44,363 nucleotides of DNA from Paracoccaceae bacterium (lineage in GTDB: Bacteria; Pseudomonadota; Alphaproteobacteria; Rhodobacterales; Rhodobacteraceae). The notes under the pieces were generated by a model. That model ran no database searches, was not told where the DNA came from, and saw only the letters and a list, made by a program, of their open reading frames with translations. Positions 16,456-25,799 of this stretch are shown one piece after another. Position 1 is the first letter of the stretch; each line of letters starts with the position of its first letter. The position numbers and the translations under genes were made by a program. The stretch covers positions 1 through 44,363 of the forward strand of contig JAPOOS010000210.1 of assembly GCA_026713305.1 (NCBI GenBank), in the 5' to 3' direction.

Positions 16456-17487
16456 TCAACCAACAACGCGCGGTGGTCTCAATCGCACGGTCATGAACAG
16501 GACAAGCAGTCCGGTCAACAGGACAACAAGCGATCTCGGCACGTCGGTGGCGATTTGCATGTAGGCGGCGCCATTGAGCATCAGCGCATAGTACAGCGAG
16601 GTGAGCAGGGCACCGATTGGGTGAACGCGTGCCAGGAGCGCCACGGTCAACGCAACCAGACCGTATGCCGGCGAAAAGTTCTGCTCGAATCGGTGACCTA
16701 TGCCGAGCACGTAGAGGGCGCCGGCAAGCCCGGCAAACGCGCCGGCAACAAACATGGCCTCGATGACGCGGCGACCGCCCGGCGTGCCGATGGCTTCGGC
16801 AAAGCGGATGTTGGTCCCCGCAGCCCGCACCTCGGCGCCCCAACTGGTTCGGAACAGGACAATCCAGGAAATGATGGCCAGGATCACGGCTGCAACGAAA
16901 CCCATGGAGGCATTGGGAAGTCCGGGAATGCTCGGCAGCCACACCGATTCGGGCACCTTGCGGCTGAGCGCGCCGTAGGCCTCAGGGTCGCGCAGGGGAT
17001 GATTGACAAGATAGGACGTGAACAGGAGCGCGACAAAGTTCAGCATCAACGTGGAAACAACCTCGTCCACGGCCAGCCTCACCTTCAAGACGGCCGGGAT
17101 CCACCCCCAGATGCCTCCCGCCAGGATGCCGCCGAGCAGGCAAAGCGGCAGGAGCATTGCGCCGGGCAAGTCGCTGAGGAACAGCGCCACCACGGTGGCG
17201 GCCATTGCGCCCAGATACAGTTGCCCCTCTCCGCCGACGTTGAAGACGCCGGCGCGGAACGCAAAGACAATGCCAACTGCAATCAAGGCTATGGGAGTCG
17301 CCCGGTTGATGAACAGCGCGAAGTTGCTGCGGGAATCGAAGTTGGCAAAGAGCAGCTCGCGATAGGCCAGCAGCGGTTCGTCGGCGATGGCGGCGACCAG
17401 CACAAAGCCAAGGAACATGGTGACTGCGATTGCCGCCGCTTGGGGCAGAATCGCGAGCCCGAAACTGCGCAGCGACTTCAGCATCAC
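16456..17487 (-). CDS. BMP-type (nucleoside-like) ABC transporter permease, first subunit
   Basis: Inner-membrane permease of 343 residues (YufP-like, BPD_transp_2). It starts with a helix AIAVTMFLGFVLVAAI, then the characteristic ATPIALIAVGIVFAFRAGVFNVGGEGQLYLGA. The ATPase-contact loop is EVRAAGTNIRFAEAIGTPGGRRVIEAMF. The ATG overlaps the stop of the ATPase gene (ATGA). With the second permease it forms the heterodimeric channel of a simple-sugar/nucleoside-class importer. The 498-aa plus-strand ORF across both permeases is an antisense shadow. Confidence 0.92.
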   Translation of the reverse strand: MMLKSLRSFGLAILPQAAAIAVTMFLGFVLVAAIADEPLLAYRELLFANFDSRSNFALFINRATPIALIAVGIVFAFRAGVFNVGGEGQLYLGAMAATVVALFLSDLPGAMLLPLCLLGGILAGGIWGWIPAVLKVRLAVDEVVSTLMLNFVALLFTSYLVNHPLRDPEAYGALSRKVPESVWLPSIPGLPNASMGFVAAVILAIISWIVLFRTSWGAEVRAAGTNIRFAEAIGTPGGRRVIEAMFVAGAFAGLAGALYVLGIGHRFEQNFSPAYGLVALTVALLARVHPIGALLTSLYYALMLNGAAYMQIATDVPRSLVVLLTGLLVLFMTVRLRPPRVVG

Positions 17488-19121
17488 GGCGTGGATGCGT
17501 CACCGCCGTTCATTAGAAACCCCACGGTTTTCTCGTCGGCTTCGTCGCGCCTCAAGACCTGCGGCAGCCGGCCATTGTACATCACGCCAATCCGGTCGGC
17601 GAGCGACAGGACCTCGGTCAGTTCCGAGGAAATCAAGAGAACCGCGGCGCCGTTGTCGGCAGCTTCAAGTATTTGCTCCTGGATGAATTCGGCGGCGCCG
17701 ATGTCAAGGCCGCGTGTGGGTTGTGAAACCACCAGGATACGCGGCTTGCGGGCAAGTTCGCGGGCGATGACGATTTTCTGCATGTTTCCGCCAGAGAGCC
17801 AACCAACTGGTTGGCCCAGCGTTGCGCCCCTAACGTCAAACTCCTTGATCCTATCGCTAGCGAATGCGTTGCGGACCCCCACATCTATGAATCCCGACTT
17901 CAGCATTCCGGCGGCCACGTAGTTCGTTGCCGCGACGTTTTCCTCAATGCTCATCGTCGCGCTGAGGCCGCGGTCAAGCCGGTCCTCTGGGATGAAGCCC
18001 AGCCCCAGCTTCATGCGCTCCGATATGGGGGCTGCGGTCACGTCGGAGTCCATGAAGTGGATGCGTCCTGCCTGAACGGGCATCAGGCCGGCGACAACTT
18101 CGGCAAGCTGCGTTTGACCATTGCCGTCGACACCGGCCATGCCGAAGACCTCGCCCGAGCGCACATTGAAGCTGACCTGATCGAGCAGTCTTCGACCGGC
18201 CGAATTGGTCACGGTCACCCCGGAAATCCGCAGCAAGTCCTCCCCGAACTGGCGAGGCGACTCAGGGTCGTCCTGCCGCCCGACAAGAAAGACCTGCCGC
18301 CCAACCATGTCGTGTGCAATGTCAGCCTCGCTCACCTCGGTGATCCTGTAGGTGCTCACGCTCTCGCCGTGCCTGAAAATCGTCACCCGGTCGGCTATGG
18401 CCTTCACTTCGCGCAGCTTGTGGGTGATGAAAATGATCGTTCGTCCGCGCTTGCGCAGGATGTCGATGACCCCAAGCAGCTCATCCACCTCGGGCGGCGT
18501 GAGCACGGCGGTTGGTTCGTCGAGAATCAGGATTTCAGCGTCAAAGGCCAGCGCCTTGAGGATTTCCACACGTTGCTTCTGGCCTACCGAAAGCCGATTG
18601 ACCGGAGTGTCCGGGTCCAGTTCGAAGTTGTACCGTTCGATCAATTGGCGGGAGCGCCTGCGCATCGCGTCGCGGTCGGAGAACAGGCCATACCGCGTCG
18701 GGTTGCGTCCCAGGAACAGGTTTTCCGCAACGCTCATCGACGGCACAAGCGTGAAGTGCTGGTGAACCATGCCAATGCCGTGGCGGCTTGCGACCAAGGG
18801 GCTGCCGACCTCGACGCGCTGCCCCTTGATCAGGATCTCTCCCTCGTCGGGGCGGTGGATGCCGTTCAGAATGTTCATGAGAGTTGACTTTCCGGCGCCA
18901 TTCTCACCACAAATCACGTGGACTTCGCCGGCAAGCACCTGCAGGTCGACCCTCTTGAGGGCCCTTGTTGTCAAGAAGCTCTTTGATATCCCCAGAAGTT
19001 CCAAGATGTGCCCGCCGGCATCGCCGGCGGGCTTGGGTTTCGTTCGAGGGAGGCGAGCGCCGGTGTCCCGCACTTCCTCGACGATTGATGCCAACGGTTC
19101 AGAATGCGCTGTCAACGACAA
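17484..19121 (-). CDS. BMP-type ABC transporter ATP-binding protein with two nucleotide-binding domains
   Basis: A double ATPase of up to 545 residues (YufO/MglA/RbsA class). Domain 1 has Walker A GENGAGKSTLMN, signature LSVGQKQRVEILKAL and Walker B ILILDEPTAVLTPPE. Domain 2 has the usual degenerate Walker A GVDGNGQTQL, signature LSGGNMQKIVIAREL and SQPTRGLDIGA in place of a standard Walker B, all normal for the nucleoside/sugar group. The start is ambiguous. The ORF-track start is a TTG overlapping the binding-protein gene by 23 nt without a strong Shine-Dalgarno sequence. A TTG at 19094 just after that gene's stop, or a GTG at 19073, are alternatives, since homology only begins at ILELLGISKSF. 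Confidence 0.92.
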   Translation of the reverse strand: MSLTAHSEPLASIVEEVRDTGARLPRTKPKPAGDAGGHILELLGISKSFLTTRALKRVDLQVLAGEVHVICGENGAGKSTLMNILNGIHRPDEGEILIKGQRVEVGSPLVASRHGIGMVHQHFTLVPSMSVAENLFLGRNPTRYGLFSDRDAMRRRSRQLIERYNFELDPDTPVNRLSVGQKQRVEILKALAFDAEILILDEPTAVLTPPEVDELLGVIDILRKRGRTIIFITHKLREVKAIADRVTIFRHGESVSTYRITEVSEADIAHDMVGRQVFLVGRQDDPESPRQFGEDLLRISGVTVTNSAGRRLLDQVSFNVRSGEVFGMAGVDGNGQTQLAEVVAGLMPVQAGRIHFMDSDVTAAPISERMKLGLGFIPEDRLDRGLSATMSIEENVAATNYVAAGMLKSGFIDVGVRNAFASDRIKEFDVRGATLGQPVGWLSGGNMQKIVIARELARKPRILVVSQPTRGLDIGAAEFIQEQILEAADNGAAVLLISSELTEVLSLADRIGVMYNGRLPQVLRRDEADEKTVGFLMNGGDASTP

Positions 19122-20097
19122 TTGAACCGTCCAGGACCATTGCCTTGGCTTCCTCGACGCGAGACTTCACGTCATCCGGAACCAGGGCGTCGTTGTACGC
19201 AAGGCCCACTCCGCTGTTCTTGAGACCGTACATGACCAGTGTTCCGAAAGGAGCGGTGCCGCCCTGAACCTGCGATATCGAATCGTAGATGGAATTGCCG
19301 ATCTCCTTGAGCATCGAGGCAATTATGTGTTCGGGGTGCAGGTGGTTCTGGTTTGAATCGACGCCGATGGCGTACTTGTTGCCGTCAGCCGCTGCCTTGA
19401 GAATCCCCAGTCCTGCTGGACCGGCCACGTTGTAGACAACGTTGGCGCCGTTGCCGATGGCTGTTGTGGTCAGGTCGTACGCCTTCTGGGCATCGTTGAA
19501 ATTGCCGATGAAAATGACCTGAACCTCGATGTCGGGTACAACCGTGGCGGCGCCCTGTTCAAATCCAACGATGAAGTCGCGAATCACTGGAAGATCCATT
19601 CCCGCGACGAGGGCAACCTTGGCCGCGCCGTCGGAGAGCGGGAACTGTTCGCTGTCGGTGGCTGCAATGGCTGCCAGGGCGCCGGCAAGGTAGGATCCTT
19701 CGTTCTGGGCGTACTTGACCGACATCACGTTCGGTTCGCCCAGCTCGTCGTCGAAGAACACGTACATCTGGTCCGGATGCTGAGGCGCAACCGCGGCGAG
19801 ATTGTCATGCATGTTGGGACCCGTGAAGATCACGTCCCAGTCGCCGCTGTTTGAAACCGCCTCGAGGTTCTGCCGCCACAGCTGTGGGTCGGTTGGCGAA
19901 GCCTGAAGCAAACGGATCCTGGCGCCCTCGTCTTCGGCCCTTCTGAATCCGGTGGCTGCCGAATCATTGAAGCCGTGGTCGCCAAGGTTGTCGGTCATGA
20001 CGTACACCGCGCTGAACTGATCGGCGCTGGCCGCTTGAAACATGAGCAGACATGACGCTGCAAACAGCGCTGCCGGCAGTCCTTTCCAAAAACTCAC
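19099..20097 (-). CDS. BMP-family ABC transporter substrate-binding protein
   Basis: Periplasmic binding protein of 332 residues in the basic-membrane-protein/PnrA family, whose characterised members bind nucleosides and related solutes. The N-terminus is a Sec signal peptide ending in AASADQ. A Cys occurs in the hydrophobic part (AASC), but the preceding residues are not a standard lipobox, so cleavage after ASA is more likely. Family features are DNLGDHGFNDSAATGFRRAEDEG, DVIFTGPNMHDNLAAVAPQHPDQMYVFFDD, and GANVVYNVAGPAGLGILKAA. The GTG start has AGGAGAG 6 nt upstream. It lies 35 nt after the LacI gene, consistent with co-transcription. Confidence 0.92.
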   Translation of the reverse strand: MSFWKGLPAALFAASCLLMFQAASADQFSAVYVMTDNLGDHGFNDSAATGFRRAEDEGARIRLLQASPTDPQLWRQNLEAVSNSGDWDVIFTGPNMHDNLAAVAPQHPDQMYVFFDDELGEPNVMSVKYAQNEGSYLAGALAAIAATDSEQFPLSDGAAKVALVAGMDLPVIRDFIVGFEQGAATVVPDIEVQVIFIGNFNDAQKAYDLTTTAIGNGANVVYNVAGPAGLGILKAAADGNKYAIGVDSNQNHLHPEHIIASMLKEIGNSIYDSISQVQGGTAPFGTLVMYGLKNSGVGLAYNDALVPDDVKSRVEEAKAMVLDGSIVVDSAF

Positions 20098-20132
20098 TGT
20101 TCTCTCCTACGTCTCACTTCCTGGAATTCGAA

Positions 20133-21137
20133 TCACGGGCTTCTGACAAAAACTGATTGGCGTATGACCAGTTCGACGGGCAAGCGCTGCTCCGCTTCGG
20201 TCTCCTCCTGGTTGATCAGGGCATGCAGCGTACGAAACGCCTGCTTGCCCAGCTTCTCCACCGGCTGCCGCACGGTGGTGAGCGCCGGTGCGAGCATCGA
20301 GGAAAACGGCATGTCGTCGAATCCGACAATTGAAAGGTCTTCAGGCACTCGCAGACCGAGTTCCCGCACCCGATGCATGACGCCGATTGCGATGTAGTCG
20401 CTGCCGCAAAAGACTGCCGTGGGCCGTTCGGGCTGCTCCAATATCCTGTCGATCGCCTGGATGCCGAAGGAACGCGAGTAGTCCCCGAGCTGGATCCACG
20501 AGTCCTTCACCTGCAGGCCTTCGAGACGCATTGCCTCCAACATGCCATCCATGCGTTCGCGGACGCTCATCAGGTTTTCGGGACCGCCGATGTGGGCGAT
20601 TTTCCGGTGACCGGCGGCGACAAGGTATTTCGTCGCCTCGAAGGCGCCTTCGCTGTTGTGGACAAATATTCTTGGCACCGAAACGCCGGGCACGTCCTCG
20701 TCAACAAGGACAACATGCGTGTGGCCGCCGAAGTTGGCGGCGAGAGTTCCGTCGTCGGGCTCGTTTGTCATCATCACGAGTCCGTCGACATGGTGATCCT
20801 CGTGCCGTTTGAGGCAGGCAATCTCCCGCGCGCGCTGCCCGCGGGGGCTGGACATGAGCACGAAATAGCCATGCCTTTCGGCTTCGTCCTCAATGGCAAG
20901 AGCCAGTTCGGCAAAGAATGGATTCGAAATGTCGGGAGCCACCAGTCCAATGGTTTCCGTGCGCCCCGTGCTCAGCCTCTTGGCCAGGAGATTGGGTCTG
21001 TAACCCAATCGCTTCACCGCTTCGTCGATTCGGTTCGCAGTCTCGGCTGGAAGTTCAATCTTCTTGTTCAAGTACCTTGAGATCGTCGCCGGCGCATAGC
21101 CGGCCTCCTTGGCTACATCCGTAATTCTCGTCACCAC
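20133..21137 (-). CDS. LacI-family transcriptional regulator
   Basis: A 334-residue repressor. The N-terminal helix-turn-helix is ITDVAKEAGYAPATISRYLN, with the hinge region RIDEAVKRLGYRPNLLAKRLSTGRTETIG. It is followed by a periplasmic-binding-protein-like effector domain (IGLVAPDISNPFFAELA, IVGFDDMPFSSMLAPALTTVRQP, and the C-terminal LVIRQS). Such proteins sense sugars or nucleosides. It lies directly upstream of the BMP importer genes and just downstream of the ribokinase gene, so it probably controls both. The sequence GGAGGAGTGGTGACG offers two successive GTG codons. The second is better spaced from GGAGG. Confidence 0.95.
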   Translation of the reverse strand: MVTRITDVAKEAGYAPATISRYLNKKIELPAETANRIDEAVKRLGYRPNLLAKRLSTGRTETIGLVAPDISNPFFAELALAIEDEAERHGYFVLMSSPRGQRAREIACLKRHEDHHVDGLVMMTNEPDDGTLAANFGGHTHVVLVDEDVPGVSVPRIFVHNSEGAFEATKYLVAAGHRKIAHIGGPENLMSVRERMDGMLEAMRLEGLQVKDSWIQLGDYSRSFGIQAIDRILEQPERPTAVFCGSDYIAIGVMHRVRELGLRVPEDLSIVGFDDMPFSSMLAPALTTVRQPVEKLGKQAFRTLHALINQEETEAEQRLPVELVIRQSVFVRSP

Positions 21138-21247
21138 TCCTCCAGTCGCAATTTGAGCTGGGGCGCTGAATCGGTTTAGTCAATCACGAGACCCAAGCTT
21201 CGAGCATTGAACCGCATCCCCTGAAACGACCGTCCAGCGCAATGCAC

Positions 21248-21260
21248 GTTTTTCAAAAAC
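21248..21260. promoter_or_regulatory. 13-bp palindrome GTTTTT-C-AAAAAC in the lacI leader
   Basis: A perfect 6-bp inverted repeat with a single central base, about 110 nt upstream of the LacI start. It could be an operator or a weak structured leader element. Assignment is tentative. Confidence 0.3.
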
Positions 21261-21333
21261 ACTTGGCCGCACTTGCCTTTCGGTGTAGCCACTTTCGGCT
21301 ATTCCTCCGTCTTCGACAAGCATAGCACGTTTT

Positions 21334-21345
21334 CGAACGGTTTCG
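21334..21345. promoter_or_regulatory. Candidate LacI-type operator (CGAACG-GTTTCG)
   Basis: On the minus strand this reads CGAAACCGTTCG, matching an ideal CGAAAC/GTTTCG dyad at 10 of 12 positions, with an even-spaced centre as in many LacI-family operators. It lies upstream of a possible -10 (TATGCT on the minus strand, 21320-21325), within the -35/-10 interval where a repressor would block polymerase. The gap 21138-21364 separates ribokinase from lacI and holds no gene. Autoregulation by the LacI protein is the likely meaning. Confidence 0.4.
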
Positions 21346-21364
21346 TTCCGCTTTGCAGTTCCTG

Positions 21365-22294
21365 TCAGGATTCGAACAGGGCGGTGACCTCGGCGGCGGT
21401 CGGCATTGAAGGCGCGGTTCCCGGCCTGGTCACGGAAATCGCCGCGGCGCAGGAAGCGTAGCGGGTGGCCTTGTCGGGGCTGAATCCGGCATCAAGCGCC
21501 CAGGCGAACGCTCCGCAGAAGCAGTCTCCTGCGCCTGTGGTTTCCGAAACCTCGCCTGCGCTGACGGCAGGAATGTGCATCCGGTCGCTGTCGCCGCAAT
21601 AGAAGGCGCCTTTTTCGCCCAGCGTGATGATCACCGTTTCTGCGCCTCGCTCCCTCAGTTTTGACGCCGCAGCCGCGGCATCGTCCAGCGTAACAACTTC
21701 CATGCCCGTCAGCATGCCCGCTTCGCCTTCGTTTGGAACCAGGTAGTCGCAAAGCGACAGCAGTTCGCTGTCCAGCGGTGCAGCCGGGGCAGGGTTCAAT
21801 ATGGTTGTCACGCCCGCCTTGCGGGCGACCGCGAGCCCATGACGGGATGCTTCCAACGGCGTTTCCAGCTGCGTCATGAAGATGGAGGAACGCTCGATCG
21901 CCTGCCGGTGCCGGTCGATGTCCGCCACGGCCACCTCCATGGCGGCGCCGGGAACCACGATTATTGCGTTGTCGCCCGTTTCAGCGTCAATGTAGATGTA
22001 GGCTGCGCCGGTAAAGCTGCCTTCGTCACGCGCGACGAGCGCTTCGATGCCTTCCTGACGCCACAAATCCTGCGCCAGATTGGCGAATGCATCGTCCCCT
22101 AGCCGAGAAATGAAACTGACGTTTGCCCCGAGACGCGCCGCGGCCACGGCCTGGTTTGATCCCTTGCCTCCCGGACCCAGGTTGAATCCGAGGCCTATGA
22201 GGGTTTCTCCCATGAGGGGAGGGCGCGTCGCACGGAACGCTGCGTCGGCGACAAAGGCCCCGAGGATCGTGAGTTGGCTGGACCTGGAACTCAT
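21365..22294 (-). CDS. rbsK: Ribokinase (PfkB carbohydrate kinase family)
   Basis: A sugar kinase of 309 residues. The N-terminal PfkB signature is visible as GPGGKGSNQAVAAARLGANVSFI. NPAPAAPLD and VPNEGEAGMLTG are typical of ribokinase. ETTGAGDCFCGAFAWAL is the second PfkB signature with the catalytic Asp. Ribokinase phosphorylates D-ribose to ribose 5-phosphate with ATP. Next to a BMP-type nucleoside-like importer and a LacI regulator, salvage of ribose from nucleosides is the simplest reading. No nucleoside hydrolase or phosphorylase is seen. The start ATG overlaps the stop of a small ORF (ATGA) and has GGGAG 10 nt upstream. Confidence 0.92.
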   Translation of the reverse strand: MSSRSSQLTILGAFVADAAFRATRPPLMGETLIGLGFNLGPGGKGSNQAVAAARLGANVSFISRLGDDAFANLAQDLWRQEGIEALVARDEGSFTGAAYIYIDAETGDNAIIVVPGAAMEVAVADIDRHRQAIERSSIFMTQLETPLEASRHGLAVARKAGVTTILNPAPAAPLDSELLSLCDYLVPNEGEAGMLTGMEVVTLDDAAAAASKLRERGAETVIITLGEKGAFYCGDSDRMHIPAVSAGEVSETTGAGDCFCGAFAWALDAGFSPDKATRYASCAAAISVTRPGTAPSMPTAAEVTALFES

Positions 22295-22518
22295 GCTGGT
22301 TCAACTCCCTGTGCTGGCGATGGCATGTTGTCGGCAAGCCGCGGCTTGCCGCGCAGGCTTGGACCCGCCCTTGCCGCCCGATGCCCGCGACGAGCTTGCA
22401 GGTCGGATGATTCGGCTTCGGCGCGCATCGGCAGCGCTGCCTTCAAGGCCGCTGCTGCGCGCTTGTTTCGATGACGCGTGTTCATGGCGGACAGGCCATG
22501 ACTATGTGTCGTCTTCAC
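22291..22518 (-). CDS. Small basic hypothetical protein (75 aa)
   Basis: A short ORF beginning with a GTG that overlaps the 3' end of the trypsin-like gene, with GGAGG about 6 nt upstream. Its stop overlaps the ribokinase start as ATGA. The product is rich in Arg and Ala (RHRNKRAAAALKAALPMRAEAE) with no membrane segment and no recognised domain. It could be a real leader peptide coupling ribokinase translation, or a chance ORF in a GC-rich gap. Confidence 0.3.
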   Translation of the reverse strand: MKTTHSHGLSAMNTRHRNKRAAAALKAALPMRAEAESSDLQARRGHRAARAGPSLRGKPRLADNMPSPAQGVEPA

Positions 22519-23938
22519 CGCCGGCCTCCGGCAGGCGGCAGGTGATCAGCAGGGGAATCTCGCTGGCGGCACGAAACAGCTCGTCGCCGGTCATGGGAAT
22601 GCCAAAGCCGCCTTCGCCGAGCGCAATGTCGTGCGTGCGCAGAAACCTGCGGATGGCATCGGCGTTCGTTGCAGCTTCCATCCCCTGCGGAAGCTTGCTG
22701 CCAGCTGCACTGCGCGGCAGCAGCATTCCGGCCACGTTCCCGAACCTGTCGACGATTGGGCCGCCTGCGTCGCCCTCCATTGCGTCGACTTCAAGCAGGA
22801 ACGACAGCGTTTCGTCGCCTTCCAACTGTGATGAACTTGCCCGGCCGACCGAGACGGTTGGCTGGCCGAGCAGGCCGCCGTGGGAAAAGCCGCCCAGCCA
22901 AACCTGTGCGTTGGCCGGCGGTGCACGGTTGGAAATCCTGGCGGAACGGAACGGGTAGAGACGTTGCCGAGGGGCAAGCAAAGCCAGATCGGCGGCGGTG
23001 TCCAGTGCAAGGACGCTCACTTCGTACCGGTTGTCAATGCGCAGGCTGCTGCATCCGGAAGCCAAGTTTGCGCTGGTAACGGCAGTACCCTGATCGTCGA
23101 CGAAGAATCCGGAAAACGACCGGTCCGGCTTTGCCGGAAAGAAGTGCTGCTGCAGCTTGGTGGCGGGAGAGGCGTCTGCGGGTTTGGAAAACTGGCTGCC
23201 TTCCTCCGGCTGGATCGCCGTGACGCTGCGCGCCAGGGCTCGGAAGAAATTCATGCCTTCGGGACCCTGTGCGAGCGGCCGCTGGACGAGCATTCCCCAA
23301 ATCCGGCCAAACCGGTATCTTGCTCTCGCATAGGTGAACTTTCCGTCAGCCCCGTTGGAAAACGAAAACTCCGTTGGCGAAAGCATGCCCTGCCGCGCAT
23401 CGGCTTTGAACTCTGCCAGCAGGCTTTGATAGAGCGCACCGAAATCCTCCTGGTCGCCCTCCAGAGACATCAGCGCAATCCGAATGCCGGATTGGTTGAT
23501 CGAACGGAAGGTCACGAACGGGCCCATTGCGCCGTCGAATGCAACCAGGGCGGTCGGAATCAGCGCATGGAGTCCGGCAATTCGGTGATGGAAGCCGGCG
23601 ATGCCGCTCGACCCGTACCTTTGGTTGAAATCGTCCAGAAGAACATTGAGCTGCGCTTCCGTAAGCTCGTCGGCCGGTGGCTCGCCGATGGATGTCAGGT
23701 AGGACCTGATGCCATTCCTGGTTTGGCTGCCGGTGACGCCGTCTATGTCGCCTGTGTAGTAGCCATCGACGCTCAGGGCCAGTTGAATGGACGCAAGTTG
23801 CGAGGGCGTGTAGATCGACCAATCCAGAGCATCTGCCTGCTCGTTGCCGGCTGTTGAATTCTGGGCGCTGGCCGGTGCGCCGCAGAGGATTGGCACTATG
23901 AACGCCAGTAGAGCGATCTGCATCAATCGATTGCTCAC
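22502..23938 (-). CDS. Secreted trypsin-fold pseudoprotease with peptidoglycan-binding-like N-terminal domain
   Basis: An exported protein of about 478 residues. The signal peptide is LMQIALLAFIVPILCGAPASAQ. Residues around WSIYTPSQLASIQLALSVDGYYTGDIDGVTGSQTRNGIRSYL form a peptidoglycan-binding-type repeat. The C-terminal third is a trypsin-like domain (SGFFVDDQGTAVTSANLASGC ... DTAADLALLAPR ... EGDAGGPIVD). The usual catalytic His (TNAHV) is replaced in TSANL and the catalytic Ser (GDSGG) is Ala in GDAGG. Only the Asp remains, so proteolysis is not expected. It may bind peptides or act as a regulatory or inhibitory scaffold in the periplasm. The GTG at 23938 with AGGTAGG upstream is preferred over 24037. 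An ATG at 23923 is also possible. Confidence 0.82.
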   Translation of the reverse strand: MSNRLMQIALLAFIVPILCGAPASAQNSTAGNEQADALDWSIYTPSQLASIQLALSVDGYYTGDIDGVTGSQTRNGIRSYLTSIGEPPADELTEAQLNVLLDDFNQRYGSSGIAGFHHRIAGLHALIPTALVAFDGAMGPFVTFRSINQSGIRIALMSLEGDQEDFGALYQSLLAEFKADARQGMLSPTEFSFSNGADGKFTYARARYRFGRIWGMLVQRPLAQGPEGMNFFRALARSVTAIQPEEGSQFSKPADASPATKLQQHFFPAKPDRSFSGFFVDDQGTAVTSANLASGCSSLRIDNRYEVSVLALDTAADLALLAPRQRLYPFRSARISNRAPPANAQVWLGGFSHGGLLGQPTVSVGRASSSQLEGDETLSFLLEVDAMEGDAGGPIVDRFGNVAGMLLPRSAAGSKLPQGMEAATNADAIRRFLRTHDIALGEGGFGIPMTGDELFRAASEIPLLITCRLPEAGGEDDT

Positions 23939-24784
23939 GGCACCTACCTGTACTTGAACTGAAACTGTTCGGTCTGTTGACGCATCATTGCTTGGAGCAA
24001 CGCAAGACCGTTGCCCCCGAGCCTCGTCCTGCGACACTGCAATGGCGAAAGGCGGGAAACCGCGCTGAAACGCAGTGCAGGTTCAGGAGCAATGGACCTG
24101 ATCCCGTATATTTGCAGTACGCGGCAACTTCAACAACTGCAGCCGGCATTGACGGCGCAAGGTCCTGAGCGCTCCAGTTGCCTTGCCTCGAAACCAGCAC
24201 GCATTTCCCAATCTCCAGCAATCGAGATCAAGCAAGGAAACGCGCAACGGGAGGAATTTCGGCCGGTCGGCGCGATTCCGCGAATCCCGAGCTTGCAGAC
24301 ATGCGCCTGTTCAATTGCGAACTTGACAGCGTGCCAGCGTGCGGTTCGAGTTTTCCTGCCGCATTGTGGGGTCGCGCGTTCAATGACAACAGCCTTCGAC
24401 CGCGCCAGGGATCACATTCCGGTGGGTTCAGATGCGTGCCCAAAGGCGATGGCGCCAGAGTCCGGCTCGACCGGTCCGGACACGGCGGCAAACGATGCAA
24501 ATGCATTTGGCAACTGCGTTTGGATTGCGGGTCGAGCGGCTGGGCGGAGAGTATCAGCTTGTGCTTGTCGTTTGGGCTACATAATGCTCAGTTCCTGCGC
24601 ACTCCGTTTGACAGCGCGCAGCACGTCCCGCGTCCATCGCTTCGATCTGGATGGTGGGGCGATTCGTCGAACTAATCACGTCGCAGTTCGCATGTTCCCA
24701 ACAATGGTTCACTGACTTGCAATGATCGCTGACTTCACAAGGAGCTGACGAACCGCCGTGCGGGAATTTGTGGACACGAAGCAT
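23939..24784. other. Gene-free gap between the pseudoprotease and glyQ
   Basis: About 0.85 kb with overlapping ORFs on both strands (234 and 165 aa plus, 92 and 126 aa minus), but no family features. A possible plus-strand -10 (CATAAT) lies at 24580-24585 with a poor -35. AAGGAG is at 24739-24744, 13 nt before a GTG in the glyQ frame. Divergent promoters for glyQ and the pseudoprotease gene are expected here. Confidence 0.4.
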
Positions 24785-25732
<948 letters not shown>

Positions 25733-25799
25733 CGCCGGCTGCAGGTGAGCCGTTTGCCCATTTCATGAACACTGGATCATCGTGTTGACGGACAGTTGA

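Noticed and set aside
16426-17922. 498-aa plus-strand ORF
   Set aside because: It is antisense to two clearly recognised permeases and the end of the ATPase gene. Its sequence is rich in Gln/His/Arg without motifs, as expected from the reverse complement of GC-rich membrane-protein codons.
17811-18887. 358-aa plus-strand ORF
   Set aside because: Antisense to the double ATPase gene with all Walker motifs in place.
17484-19121. Missing Walker A Lys in the second ATPase domain (GVDGNGQTQ)
   Set aside because: This degenerate second domain and the SQPTRGLD Walker B form are normal for the YufO/RbsA class.
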